DNA of 10,640 nt from JAZRWQ01 sp045599805 (lineage in GTDB: Bacteria; Bacillota; Clostridia; Oscillospirales; UMGS1783), in contig JAZRWQ010000052.1 in the NCBI GenBank assembly GCA_045599805.1, forward strand, positions 1-10,640, read 5' to 3'. Below are positions 1 through 6,906 of the stretch, one piece after another. The position numbers were made by a program, and so were the translations under genes. The stretch's first letter is position 1. Each line of letters begins with the position of its first letter. The notes beneath the pieces are model-generated. The model had not been told where the DNA came from and ran no database searches. It worked only from the letters and a program-made list of their open reading frames with translations.

Positions 1-1361
1 CCCTTTGTCCAAAGTCCGCTGTCTTCGGCACCGTCCGCCATAAAATCGACGTATTTTTTCATGCAGTCGAAATTATCCTCAAGGAACGACTTATCACCGT
101 AGGCGCAATACATGCGCCACGGGATTATAACGCTCGCATCGCCCCAGCCGCAGGCGGCTTTGTCAACCGGCGAAAGCTCGCAGCTTGTGTCGTTGAAGAT
201 AAAATCGGGGACAATATGCGGCATGTCGCCGTTCGAATACTGGGCATACGGAAAATCGCCGAGCCACTTTTTAAAGAATTTTTTCACATCATAATTATAG
301 GCGGCGGTGGCGCTGAACACCTGTGCATCCCCCATCCAGCCGCATCGCTCGTCACGCTGCGGACAGTCGGTGGGAACATCGAGGAAGTTGCTGCGCTGGC
401 CCCATATTATGTTCTCATAAAGGCGATTCACCTTTTCGTTTGAGCATTCGAAATATCCCGTGCGCTTCATATCGGAATAAACCGCGATAAGACGGAATTT
501 AAGGTCGTTCACATACTCGAAGGATGAATTTATTCTTATGTATCTGAAGCCCTGAAAGGTAAAATGCGGCTTGTATACAAAATCATTTCCGTCGGCAGTG
601 TATTTTATTATCTGCTCTGCCGAGCGCAGATTTGCGTTATAAAAATTGCCGTCTTTATCAAGCACCTCTCCGTGCTCATATTCCAAAAGCGCGCCCTTGG
701 GCAGACGGCCGCTTACCTCCACATAGCCCACAGCCTCCTGCTTGAAATCAAGCACGGTTTCACCCTTAGGTGTTATGATTATTTCCGGATTTTCTATTAT
801 CTCGCGCTCTCTTATCTCCTCGCCCTGCTGGTCGATAAGGATGCTTTGGGGATGAAGAAGCTTTACTGCATTACGGGAAAAGTCGGGAACGAAGTTTGCA
901 TCGTACTCCTCTCCGTAATATATTTCGCTTCTTTTTATGGGAGAGCCGGAAACGCTCCAGCGCGAGTCGGTGGGAATGATTGAAATATTCCCGTCTGCAT
1001 CGATAAGCGTAAGCTGCGCAAGAAGCGCAGTAGTTCTGCCCCAGACGCCCTTTGCGCCGAGCCAGCCCAGAGGTGAGGAATACCAGCCCTTGCCTACGTT
1101 TACTTTTATTTCGTTTTCGTCCTTTATAAGGTCGGTGACATCATAGGTCTGCACCTGCAGACGGCTTTCATACTGCGTCCAGCCGGGGGCAAAGACATAC
1201 TCGCCCACGCGCCTGCCGTTTATGTAAGCCTCGTACATACCGAGTGCGGTTATTTTAAGCTCCGCTTTTTTTATTTTGCCCGCAGAAAATTCTCTGCGGA
1301 AAATATAAGCGCCGCAATCCATGCCCATAGGGGCGGCTATAAAATATGCTTTCAAGTTCAT
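1..1361 (-). CDS. Alpha-L-rhamnosidase, GH78 family (partial, C-terminus beyond left edge)
   Basis: The enzyme hydrolyses terminal alpha-L-rhamnose from plant glycosides or polysaccharides. I translated the minus strand by hand. The frame is open for 453 codons from ATG at 1361-1359 to the window edge. Residues about 20-170 look like the N-terminal beta-sandwich domain of bacterial rhamnosidases (ALGMYEAYINGRRVG, then FAPGWTQY). Residues about 195-300 fit the second beta domain. From about 300 the catalytic (alpha/alpha)6 barrel begins. The family signature DCPQRDERCGWMGD lies at 332-345. By family knowledge Glu338 matches the general acid, with Asp332 and Asp345 as sugar-binding acids. The catalytic base would lie in the missing half. 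No signal peptide is seen, so the enzyme is probably cytoplasmic and acts on imported oligosaccharides. The start is supported by AAGGGAG about 9 nt upstream. GH78 proteins are usually 850-1000 residues, so about half is present. Confidence 0.93.
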   Translation of the reverse strand, partial: MNLKAYFIAAPMGMDCGAYIFRREFSAGKIKKAELKITALGMYEAYINGRRVGEYVFAPGWTQYESRLQVQTYDVTDLIKDENEIKVNVGKGWYSSPLGWLGAKGVWGRTTALLAQLTLIDADGNISIIPTDSRWSVSGSPIKRSEIYYGEEYDANFVPDFSRNAVKLLHPQSILIDQQGEEIREREIIENPEIIITPKGETVLDFKQEAVGYVEVSGRLPKGALLEYEHGEVLDKDGNFYNANLRSAEQIIKYTADGNDFVYKPHFTFQGFRYIRINSSFEYVNDLKFRLIAVYSDMKRTGYFECSNEKVNRLYENIIWGQRSNFLDVPTDCPQRDERCGWMGDAQVFSATAAYNYDVKKFFKKWLGDFPYAQYSNGDMPHIVPDFIFNDTSCELSPVDKAACGWGDASVIIPWRMYCAYGDKSFLEDNFDCMKKYVDFMADGAEDSGLWTK

Positions 1362-1362
1362 A

Positions 1363-1391
1363 TTGCTCAACTCCCTTAAAGATGATATAAT
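1363..1391 (+). promoter_or_regulatory. Sigma-A-like promoter for trmL-rsmA
   Basis: TTGCTC (1363-1368) is followed after 17 bp by a perfect TATAAT (1386-1391). Transcription would start near 1398 and leave a leader of about 65 nt before the trmL ATG at 1464. A GGAGA ribosome site (in acGGAGAaaaag) sits just upstream of that ATG. The -10 box is one base away from the -10 box of the opposing rhamnosidase promoter. Confidence 0.5.
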
Positions 1392-1392
1392 A

Positions 1393-1421
1393 ATATTATT
1401 ACAATATGAAAAATAAGTCAA
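1393..1421 (-). promoter_or_regulatory. Sigma-A-like promoter for the rhamnosidase
   Basis: On the minus strand TTGACT (1421-1416) is followed after 17 bp by TAATAT (1398-1393). This is close to the TTGACA/TATAAT consensus with ideal spacing. The expected start point near 1386 leaves a leader of about 25 nt containing the AAGGGAG ribosome site. It overlaps the opposing trmL promoter, so the two are unlikely to be occupied at once. Confidence 0.6.
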
Positions 1422-1463
1422 TGACCTTAATTTACGAAAATTCTGTTTTACGGAGAAAAAGAA

Positions 1464-1973
1464 ATGCACTACAACATCGTTCTCGTTGAGCCGGAAATAC
1501 CGCAGAACACGGGAAATATCGCGCGCACCTGCGCCTGCACGAATTCATCGCTGCACCTTGTTAAGCCCATGGGCTTCGAGATAGACGACAGAAAACTAAA
1601 GCGTGCCGGACTTGATTACTGGCACGACCTTGACATACACTATTATGACAGCATATATGATTTTTTAGAGCAGCATAAGGATGACGTTATGCTGTTTGCC
1701 TCCACAAAATCCGAAAAGATATATTCTGATGCGCAGTATCCCGATAACTGCTACATACTTTTCGGCAAGGAAACGAGAGGTCTGCCCGAAACATTACTTA
1801 AAGCAAACTATGATAAATGCATCCGCATACCGATGGCGGAGAATTACCGCAGTCTGAATCTCAGCAACTCGGTGGCTATCGTTATATATGAAGCTCTGCG
1901 CCAGCACGGCTTTGAAAATCTTGAAACGAAAGGAGAGCTTACGGGACGAAATGAATCACAATCCTTTGACTGA
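1464..1973 (+). CDS. trmL: tRNA (cytidine(34)-2'-O)-methyltransferase TrmL
   Basis: SPOUT-superfamily (SpoU/TrmH class) enzyme that 2'-O-methylates the wobble nucleotide 34 of leucine tRNAs using S-adenosylmethionine. It acts in the cytoplasm as a dimer. At 169 residues it is the short form without an added RNA-binding domain, as expected for TrmL/YibK/CspR. The three family motifs are visible: NTGNIARTC at 15-23, LFGKETRGLP at 99-108, and IPM...RSLNLSNSVAIVIYEALRQ spanning 122-147. The last two form the knotted AdoMet site. The C-terminal tail from about 154 is not conserved-looking, and its coding sequence overlaps rsmA by 23 nt. It is the first gene of a two-gene unit with rsmA. The main alternative would be another SpoU-family methyltransferase, but length and motifs favour TrmL. 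Confidence 0.95.
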   Translation: MHYNIVLVEPEIPQNTGNIARTCACTNSSLHLVKPMGFEIDDRKLKRAGLDYWHDLDIHYYDSIYDFLEQHKDDVMLFASTKSEKIYSDAQYPDNCYILFGKETRGLPETLLKANYDKCIRIPMAENYRSLNLSNSVAIVIYEALRQHGFENLETKGELTGRNESQSFD

Positions 1974-2817
1974 TATATCAAACGTAAAAAACCTTATGGC
2001 AAAGTATGATTTCACCTTTTCCAAAGCGTTGGGGCAAAACTTTTTAATAAACGCCGCCGTACCCGAAAAAATTGCCGAAGCCGCGGATATTGACGAAAAC
2101 ACCAATGTTATTGAAATAGGTCCCGGATTCGGTACGCTGACGTATGAGCTTTGCAGGCGCGCAAAAAAGGTTATCGCCATAGAGATAGACAAGCGCCTTA
2201 TACCGGTGCTTAACGAAACCATGTCCGGCTTTGACAATCTGAAAATAATAAACGACGACGTACTGAAGCTTGATTTAAAAAAGCTGATCGCCGATGAATT
2301 CAAAAACGGCAGAACGGTTGTCTGCGCAAATCTGCCCTACTATATCACCACCCCGATAATAATGGAGCTTTTGGAAAAACGGCTTCCGGTGGAAAGCATT
2401 ACGGTTATGATACAAAAAGAAGTGGCGCGGCGCTTTGACGCCCTGCCCGGCAGCGCCGATTACGGCGCGGTAACCTTAAGCGTCAATTACTTTTCTACAA
2501 CGAAAATCCATTTCGACGTCTCTCCCGGTTCGTTTATGCCGGCACCCAAGGTAACAAGCTCGGTAATATCCTTTTACACGAGAGAATTACCTCCCGTTAT
2601 GCCGAAAAATGAATATTTTATGTTCGGGATAATTAAAGCCGCCTTTAATCAGCGCAGAAAAACTTTGTGCAACGCGCTGACCAACCGGATGACTCCGAAA
2701 CTTGAAAAATCCGCTGTATCACTTGCTTTAAAGAATTTGAACCTAAGCGAAACGGTGCGCGGCGAGGCGCTTTCGCTTGAACAGTTTGCCGCGCTTTCGG
2801 ATAAACTTTGCAAATAA
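1951..2817 (+). CDS. rsmA: 16S rRNA (adenine(1518)-N6/adenine(1519)-N6)-dimethyltransferase
   Basis: RsmA (KsgA) dimethylates two adjacent adenines in the 3' terminal hairpin of 16S rRNA, a late step of small-subunit assembly. Its loss gives kasugamycin resistance. The protein is 288 residues, normal for the family. Motifs seen are SKALGQNFLI at 24-33, AdoMet-binding motif I IGPGFGTLT at 56-64, IEID at 77-80, the catalytic NLPYYITTPI at 127-136, QKEVARRF at 155-162, and the C-terminal AFNQRRKTLCNAL at 231-243. The frame is open upstream to an ATG at 1888 deep in trmL. ATG 1951 is preferred because it gives the standard N-terminus and has AAAGGAG at 1929-1935. That site is 15 nt away, longer than ideal, so translation may depend partly on coupling to trmL, whose stop is 23 nt inside this gene. 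Confidence 0.96.
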   Translation: MNHNPLTDISNVKNLMAKYDFTFSKALGQNFLINAAVPEKIAEAADIDENTNVIEIGPGFGTLTYELCRRAKKVIAIEIDKRLIPVLNETMSGFDNLKIINDDVLKLDLKKLIADEFKNGRTVVCANLPYYITTPIIMELLEKRLPVESITVMIQKEVARRFDALPGSADYGAVTLSVNYFSTTKIHFDVSPGSFMPAPKVTSSVISFYTRELPPVMPKNEYFMFGIIKAAFNQRRKTLCNALTNRMTPKLEKSAVSLALKNLNLSETVRGEALSLEQFAALSDKLCK

Positions 2818-2851
2818 TTTGCGTAAAAAATGAAATTTTCTATTTTTAATC

Positions 2852-2880
2852 TTGCAAAATTAAAATAAATATAGTATAAT
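2852..2880 (+). promoter_or_regulatory. Strong sigma-A-like promoter for pckA
   Basis: TTGCAA (2852-2857), a 17-bp spacer and a perfect TATAAT (2875-2880) lie in an AT-rich stretch between rsmA and pckA. Transcription would begin near 2887, giving a leader of about 45 nt with AAAGGAG at 2917-2923, 9 nt before the pckA ATG. The leader is too short for a riboswitch. I saw no convincing terminator after rsmA, so some readthrough into pckA is possible. Confidence 0.7.
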
Positions 2881-2932
2881 CACAGCATATGTATTTTGAC
2901 ATCCCAAAGAAGGATAAAAGGAGTTAACAATT

Positions 2933-4537
2933 ATGGCAAAATTAGACCTTTCCAAGTACGGCATCTCAAATGCCGCTGAAATCGTTCGCAACCCTTCCTA
3001 TGAAGCACTTTTCGAGGAAGAGACCAAGCCGGAGCTTGAGGGCTTTGACAAGGGGCAGGTAAGCGAACTGGGCGCAGTTAACGTTATGACCGGTATTTAC
3101 ACCGGCCGTTCACCTAAAGATAAATTCATCGTTATGGATGAAACCTCCAAGGACACCGTTTGGTGGGCTGAGGATAAAAACGGCAGCGATAACCATCCCG
3201 CATCCATTGAAACATGGAAGGCTGTTAAAGAACTGGCTCTTAAGGAGCTGTCCGGCAAGAAGCTGTACGTTGTAGACGCCTTCTGCGGCGCAAACAAGGA
3301 TACCCGCATGGCTGTACGTTTCATTATGGAAGTTGCATGGCAGGCTCATTTTATTAAAAATATGTTCATTCAGCCCTCCGCTGAAGAGCTTGAAAGCTTT
3401 GAGCCCGACTTTGTAGTTTACAACGCATCCAAGGCAAAGGTTGAAAATTACAAGGAATTAGGTCTCCATTCCGAAACCGCGGTCGTATTCAACCTTACCT
3501 CCCGTGAGCAGGTTATTCTGAACACCTGGTACGGCGGGGAAATGAAGAAGGGCATGTTCTCCATGATGAACTATTATCTGCCCTTAAAAGGCATTGCCGC
3601 AATGCACTGCTCCGCCAACACCGATATGAACGGCGAAAACACCGCCATCTTCTTCGGTCTTTCCGGTACCGGCAAGACCACCCTTTCCACCGATCCCAAG
3701 AGACTGCTTATCGGCGATGACGAACACGGCTGGGATGACAACGGCGTATTCAATTTCGAAGGCGGCTGCTATGCAAAGGTTATAAACCTCGACAAGGAAT
3801 CCGAGCCCGACATTTACAACGCCATCAAGCGCAACGCACTTCTGGAAAACGTTACCCTCGACGAGAACGGCAAGATAGACTTTGCCGACAAGAGCGTTAC
3901 CGAAAATACCCGTGTTTCCTATCCCATCAATCATATTCAGAACATCGTTCGCCCCGTTTCCTCCGCACCTGCCGCAAAGAACGTTATCTTCCTTTCGGCT
4001 GATGCTTTCGGTGTTCTTCCTCCCGTTTCCGTTCTTACTCCCGAACAGACTCAGTATTACTTCCTCTCCGGCTTCACCGCAAAGCTTGCAGGCACCGAAA
4101 GAGGCATTACCGAGCCTACCCCCACCTTCTCCGCCGCATTCGGTCAGGCATTTTTGGAGCTGCCTCCCACAAAGTACGCGGAAGAGCTGGTTAAGAAGAT
4201 GAACGTAAGCGGCGCGAAGGCATATCTTGTAAACACCGGCTGGAACGGCAGTGGCAAGCGTATCTCCATTAAGGACACCCGCGGAATCATCGACGCCATT
4301 CTCAACGGCGATATTCTGAATGCCCCCACCAAGAAGATACCTTATTTTGATTTTGAAGTTCCCACCGAATTACCCGGCGTTGCCACTGATATACTCGATC
4401 CGCGCGACACCTATGCCGATCCCGCAATCTGGGACGAAAAGGCAAAGGATCTTGCAGGCAGATTCATAAACAACTTCAAGAAGTATGAAATAAACGAAGC
4501 AGGCAAGGCTTTGGTAGCAGCAGGCCCCAAGCTTTAA
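2933..4537 (+). CDS. pckA: Phosphoenolpyruvate carboxykinase (ATP)
   Basis: This cytoplasmic enzyme interconverts oxaloacetate + ATP and phosphoenolpyruvate + ADP + CO2. It is the gateway to gluconeogenesis, and in many anaerobes it runs in the CO2-fixing direction toward succinate. At 534 residues it is full length for the ATP-dependent family. Visible motifs: substrate-binding TGRSPKDKF at 57-65 (Arg59), the metal-ligand region GGEMKKGMFSMMN at 201-213 with the Lys205/Lys206 pair and MHCSAN with His225, the kinase P-loop GLSGTGKTTLS at 242-252 (Lys248), the metal-binding IGDDEHGW at 260-267, and the adenine-side TERGITEPTPTFSAAFGQ at 388-405. It has its own promoter and a strong terminator. 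Codons favour AAG for Lys and C-ending forms more than neighbouring rsmA, as expected for a highly expressed gene (judged by eye). Confidence 0.98.
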   Translation: MAKLDLSKYGISNAAEIVRNPSYEALFEEETKPELEGFDKGQVSELGAVNVMTGIYTGRSPKDKFIVMDETSKDTVWWAEDKNGSDNHPASIETWKAVKELALKELSGKKLYVVDAFCGANKDTRMAVRFIMEVAWQAHFIKNMFIQPSAEELESFEPDFVVYNASKAKVENYKELGLHSETAVVFNLTSREQVILNTWYGGEMKKGMFSMMNYYLPLKGIAAMHCSANTDMNGENTAIFFGLSGTGKTTLSTDPKRLLIGDDEHGWDDNGVFNFEGGCYAKVINLDKESEPDIYNAIKRNALLENVTLDENGKIDFADKSVTENTRVSYPINHIQNIVRPVSSAPAAKNVIFLSADAFGVLPPVSVLTPEQTQYYFLSGFTAKLAGTERGITEPTPTFSAAFGQAFLELPPTKYAEELVKKMNVSGAKAYLVNTGWNGSGKRISIKDTRGIIDAILNGDILNAPTKKIPYFDFEVPTELPGVATDILDPRDTYADPAIWDEKAKDLAGRFINNFKKYEINEAGKALVAAGPKL

Positions 4538-4603
4538 TTTGGGATAAAAAAAGCGCAGAACGAAAAACAAGAACAGACAATATTATATAAGGCATAATAG
4601 CAG

Positions 4604-4637
4604 AAAAAGGGATTCGATCACAATCGAATCCCTTTTT
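4604..4637. terminator. Bidirectional intrinsic terminator between pckA and the glpX operon
   Basis: A perfect 15-bp stem (4604-4618 with 4623-4637) closes a CACA loop. The stem starts with AAAAAGGG and ends with CCCTTTTT, so each strand ends in a U-rich tract after the hairpin. It follows pckA by 66 bp on the plus strand. On the minus strand it lies about 140 bp beyond the TfoX-like gene. It can therefore serve both converging transcripts. Confidence 0.85.
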
Positions 4638-4667
4638 ATTTGTTTTTCTATTGCGTTTTCCTCTGTC

Positions 4668-4687
4668 AGCGTACCTTATAGTACGCT
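4668..4687. repeat. Small hairpin, possibly an intergenic repeat unit
   Basis: AGCGTAC (4668-4674) pairs perfectly with GTACGCT (4681-4687) across a 6-nt loop. It is flanked by CCTCTGTCA on the left and CCTCGTCA on the right, a near direct repeat. There is no U-tract beside it, so it is not a typical terminator. Its form resembles short palindromic intergenic elements of gut Clostridia, but family membership cannot be shown from one copy. Confidence 0.35.
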
Positions 4688-4774
4688 TTCCCTCGTCAAA
4701 CCGCAATTCTGCATCTATTTTTTTCTATCCCAAATTTAAAACATCACGTATTGTGTGTTATCATAAGAAGCTGA

Positions 4775-5074
4775 TTACTTTTTTAGTTCGGGATACATTG
4801 AGTTTATTAAATCACAAAGAAATTCCCTGTTTTCCATATCCTCTATAAGAAGCATAGCTCTGCCGCCGGGGTAAGGCATCTGATATATGGGATTACTTAT
4901 CATGTTCAATGCCGCCTTAACCGGCTTCACAAGAAAGCGGTTATCGTAAATTCCGCCGAATATGCGGCCTTTATAATAAAGGATATATTCGCCCATCATA
5001 TGCCGGAATGTTATGTCGCTCACATTCGACAAACAGTCAAGCGTAAATTCAAGATAATCTTTTGAGGATGCCAT
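4775..5074 (-). CDS. TfoX/Sxy N-terminal-domain protein
   Basis: This 99-residue protein consists only of a TfoX N-terminal-type domain. The hallmark stretch FRHMMGEYILYYKGRIFGGIYDNRFLVK spans 23-50, followed by the family's pattern of a short helix with a proline and glycine turn (YQMPYPGG at 64-71) and a final helix. In gamma-proteobacteria TfoX/Sxy promotes competence gene expression together with CRP. Stand-alone N-terminal-domain proteins of Firmicutes have no established role, so I assign no function. Its ATG shares one base with the glpX stop (TAATG), which implies translational coupling. It is the last gene of its operon. No membrane segment or signal peptide is seen. Confidence 0.85.
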   Translation of the reverse strand: MASSKDYLEFTLDCLSNVSDITFRHMMGEYILYYKGRIFGGIYDNRFLVKPVKAALNMISNPIYQMPYPGGRAMLLIEDMENREFLCDLINSMYPELKK

Positions 5075-6072
5075 TAAACCATCTGTTCCTTATTGAATTC
5101 CTTGGACGGAATGGTTTTTGCCTTCAGGTCGTGTTCGGTTTCGATACGGCGAACGGTTTTTGTTCTGAGACGTGTAACGAGACTGCGTGTTATCGCTTTG
5201 CCGCCGCGGAAGGTTACGCCGGGGAGCAGTTCACCGTCGGTTATGCCCGTGCAGGCAAATACGATATCTTCGCCCATAGCAAGGTCTTCGGCAAAGTATA
5301 TCTTATCAAGCTCATAACCGGCATCGATAGCCTTCTGCTTTTCGGAATCGTCAAGGGGCGCGAGCTTGACCTGAATGTTGCCGCCGAGGCATCTGAGCGC
5401 CGCCGCAGTAAGTACGGCTTCGGGGGCGCCGCCGACGCCCATATACAAGTCGCTTCTGTCATCATACATGCAGGTGGCGATGGAAGCGGCAACGTCACCG
5501 TCGGGGATAAGCTTGATGCGGCTGCCGCAGGCGCTAATCTCTTTTATAAGGTCTTTATGACGCGGACGGTCAAGCACCGAAACGGTAAGGTCGCGTATAT
5601 CTTTATCGAGACGTGCCGCCGTGATAAGCAGGTTTTCCCTTACAGGGAAATCTATATGCAGGTAGCCGTTTAGCTGAGGGCCGTAGGCTAACTTTTTAAC
5701 GTAGTATGTAGGAAGATACTTCAAGCAGTCACGATCGCCTATTGCCATAATGGCAAGAGCGTTCGGCTGACCGTAAGCAACAAGGCGCGTACCGTCGATA
5801 GGATCTACCGCGATGTCAACTTCGGGGCAGAGCTCGTTATCCCAGTTGCCTACCTGTTCGCCGATATACAGCATGGGCGCTTTGTCCTTTTCGCCCTCAC
5901 CGATTATTACCTTGCCTCTGATATTCAAAAAATCGAGCATACCTCTCATACCGTCAACAGCGGCCTTATCGGCAGCGTTTTTATCGCCCATGCCCAAAAG
6001 ACGCGATGCCCTGAGCGCCGCAACCTCGGTTACGCGAACGATGTTAAGTGATGTTTCTCTGTGCAGATCCAT
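5074..6072 (-). CDS. glpX: Class II fructose-1,6-bisphosphatase (GlpX type)
   Basis: Hydrolyses fructose 1,6-bisphosphate to fructose 6-phosphate and phosphate, the committed phosphatase step of gluconeogenesis, in the cytoplasm. It needs a divalent metal, usually Mn2+ in this class. The 332-residue length fits the class. Motifs seen are GEGEKDKAPM at 58-67, the metal-binding DIAVDPIDGTR at 86-96, and GVGGAPEAVLTAAALRCLGG at 212-231, which belongs to the lithium-sensitive phosphatase fold. The start at 6072 is fixed by AAGGAGGG at 6086-6079. A second ATG four bases upstream is out of frame. It lies between an unknown membrane-protein gene upstream (12-bp gap) and the TfoX-like gene downstream (1-nt overlap). 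The pair-wise spacing suggests one operon. PckA, another gluconeogenic enzyme, converges on the same terminator. Confidence 0.97.
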   Translation of the reverse strand: MDLHRETSLNIVRVTEVAALRASRLLGMGDKNAADKAAVDGMRGMLDFLNIRGKVIIGEGEKDKAPMLYIGEQVGNWDNELCPEVDIAVDPIDGTRLVAYGQPNALAIMAIGDRDCLKYLPTYYVKKLAYGPQLNGYLHIDFPVRENLLITAARLDKDIRDLTVSVLDRPRHKDLIKEISACGSRIKLIPDGDVAASIATCMYDDRSDLYMGVGGAPEAVLTAAALRCLGGNIQVKLAPLDDSEKQKAIDAGYELDKIYFAEDLAMGEDIVFACTGITDGELLPGVTFRGGKAITRSLVTRLRTKTVRRIETEHDLKAKTIPSKEFNKEQMV

Positions 6073-6078
6073 GCATTA

Positions 6079-6086
6079 CCCTCCTT
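6079..6086 (-). promoter_or_regulatory. Ribosome binding site of glpX overlapping the upstream stop codon
   Basis: AAGGAGGG is almost fully complementary to the 16S rRNA tail and lies 6 nt before the glpX ATG. Its first two bases are also the last two of the TAA stop (6087-6085) of the upstream gene. Ribosomes ending there would uncover or pass directly to this site, so the two genes are probably translationally coupled. Confidence 0.75.
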
Positions 6087-6822
6087 ATTTTTTAACCATA
6101 TTATCAAATATTTTTATTGCTTCGGGGCTGTATTTGTCGCCCTTCTTCACATTATCTCTTACCGCAACGCAATAGTTTTCAAGGGCTTTACCCTTACTTA
6201 TATCAAATCCGTCGAGCTCGGAAAGCTTTACGTATTTCACGCCGTCCTTCAGACGAAGCGGACGTGTATCATCCACCGCATCAAGGAAGCCTTCTCTGCC
6301 GAAGGCGATGGCAACATGATAGGATGTAAGCGATTTTTCAATGCCGTTTATGCCCGCAGACCATTCGCTCGCCTGCTCTTCCGAATACTCGGGAGGCATA
6401 TACACATAATCGACATCCAGAAGTATTTTGCCGTCGCCGTTTTTATCAGGTACAAACTTGGAAAAATACTCGTTTATATAATCGCATTCCTCTTTTGTTA
6501 TGATATTATCGTCCTGCACGAGAATGCGGATATCGTACTTGGCATCGGCAATGATGTTATAAAGACCGAAACCTATCATACCTATGGCAAGCACGAAGCC
6601 GAAAGCATAATAGCCTGTGCGGAAATTGCCCCTGCGCTTTTTCTTGTAGCTCATTTCCTGCATTTCCTCTTCGGTAAGGAAATCATCACCTATATAATTG
6701 TCATCGGGGTGGTTGTACTTTGCGTTGAGTTTTTCCCTCTCCCGTATCTCCGCCTGAGTAAGAGGCATTTCATCCTCTTTGTTAAACAGGGATTTAATTT
6801 TCTTTATAAGTTTATCTATCAT
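6085..6822 (-). CDS. Unknown single-pass membrane protein with an EF-hand-like loop
   Basis: I do not recognise this 245-residue protein. Residues 1-60 are charged and probably cytoplasmic, including an acidic stretch around 40-56. A basic cluster KKKRR at 60-64 precedes one hydrophobic segment at about 70-92 (YYAFGFVLAIGMIGFGLYNI). By the positive-inside rule the C-terminal 150 residues should face outward. That outer domain contains DKNGDGKI at 126-133, which follows the start of a calcium-binding EF-hand or dockerin loop (Asp126, Asn128, Asp130, Gly131, Ile133), although position 12 is Val and acids sit at 136 and 138. The start has a weak AGGTG site and a promoter upstream. It is the first gene of the operon with glpX and a TfoX-like gene. 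No catalytic motif is apparent. Confidence 0.85.
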   Translation of the reverse strand: MIDKLIKKIKSLFNKEDEMPLTQAEIREREKLNAKYNHPDDNYIGDDFLTEEEMQEMSYKKKRRGNFRTGYYAFGFVLAIGMIGFGLYNIIADAKYDIRILVQDDNIITKEECDYINEYFSKFVPDKNGDGKILLDVDYVYMPPEYSEEQASEWSAGINGIEKSLTSYHVAIAFGREGFLDAVDDTRPLRLKDGVKYVKLSELDGFDISKGKALENYCVAVRDNVKKGDKYSPEAIKIFDNMVKK

Positions 6823-6844
6823 GGCGCACCTACCCTTATACTTT

Positions 6845-6872
6845 ATTATATATTATCACAGTTTCCCGGCAA
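6845..6872 (-). promoter_or_regulatory. Sigma-A-like promoter for the glpX operon
   Basis: On the minus strand TTGCCG (6872-6867), a 16-bp spacer and a perfect TATAAT (6850-6845) lie just upstream of the membrane-protein gene. It is the only good candidate between that gene and the preceding terminator. Transcription would start near 6838, only about 15 nt before the ATG at 6822, which makes a very short leader. Confidence 0.5.
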
Positions 6873-6906
6873 GCGCAAGAAAAGCAATATTTTTTTTACA
6901 AAGTAT

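Larger units (their letters stand above)
4533..4740. repeat. Imperfect inverted repeat around the pckA terminator region
   Basis: The left arm (4533-4560) begins TTTAATTTGGGATAAAAAAA and ends in GCAGAA. The right arm read on the minus strand (4740-4707) begins TTTAAATTTGGGATAGAAAA and also reaches GCAGAA. The core ATTTGGGATA matches exactly, with small insertions after it. The arms are about 150 bp apart and enclose the terminator hairpin. The left arm includes the pckA stop codon. This could be a small non-autonomous mobile element (MITE-like) or chance similarity in AT-rich DNA. No target-site duplication was clear. Confidence 0.4.

Noticed and set aside
1888..1950. Upstream start of rsmA at 1888
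   Set aside because: It would overlap trmL by 86 nt and adds an atypical N-terminus not seen in RsmA. ATG 1951 gives the family-standard start.
2896..2901. A perfect TTGACA box upstream of pckA
   Set aside because: No -10 box lies at a suitable distance downstream, where the ribosome site and start codon are instead. The promoter at 2852-2880 explains transcription.
5062..5673. A 203-codon open frame on the plus strand
   Set aside because: It is antisense to glpX, whose family motifs are clear on the minus strand.
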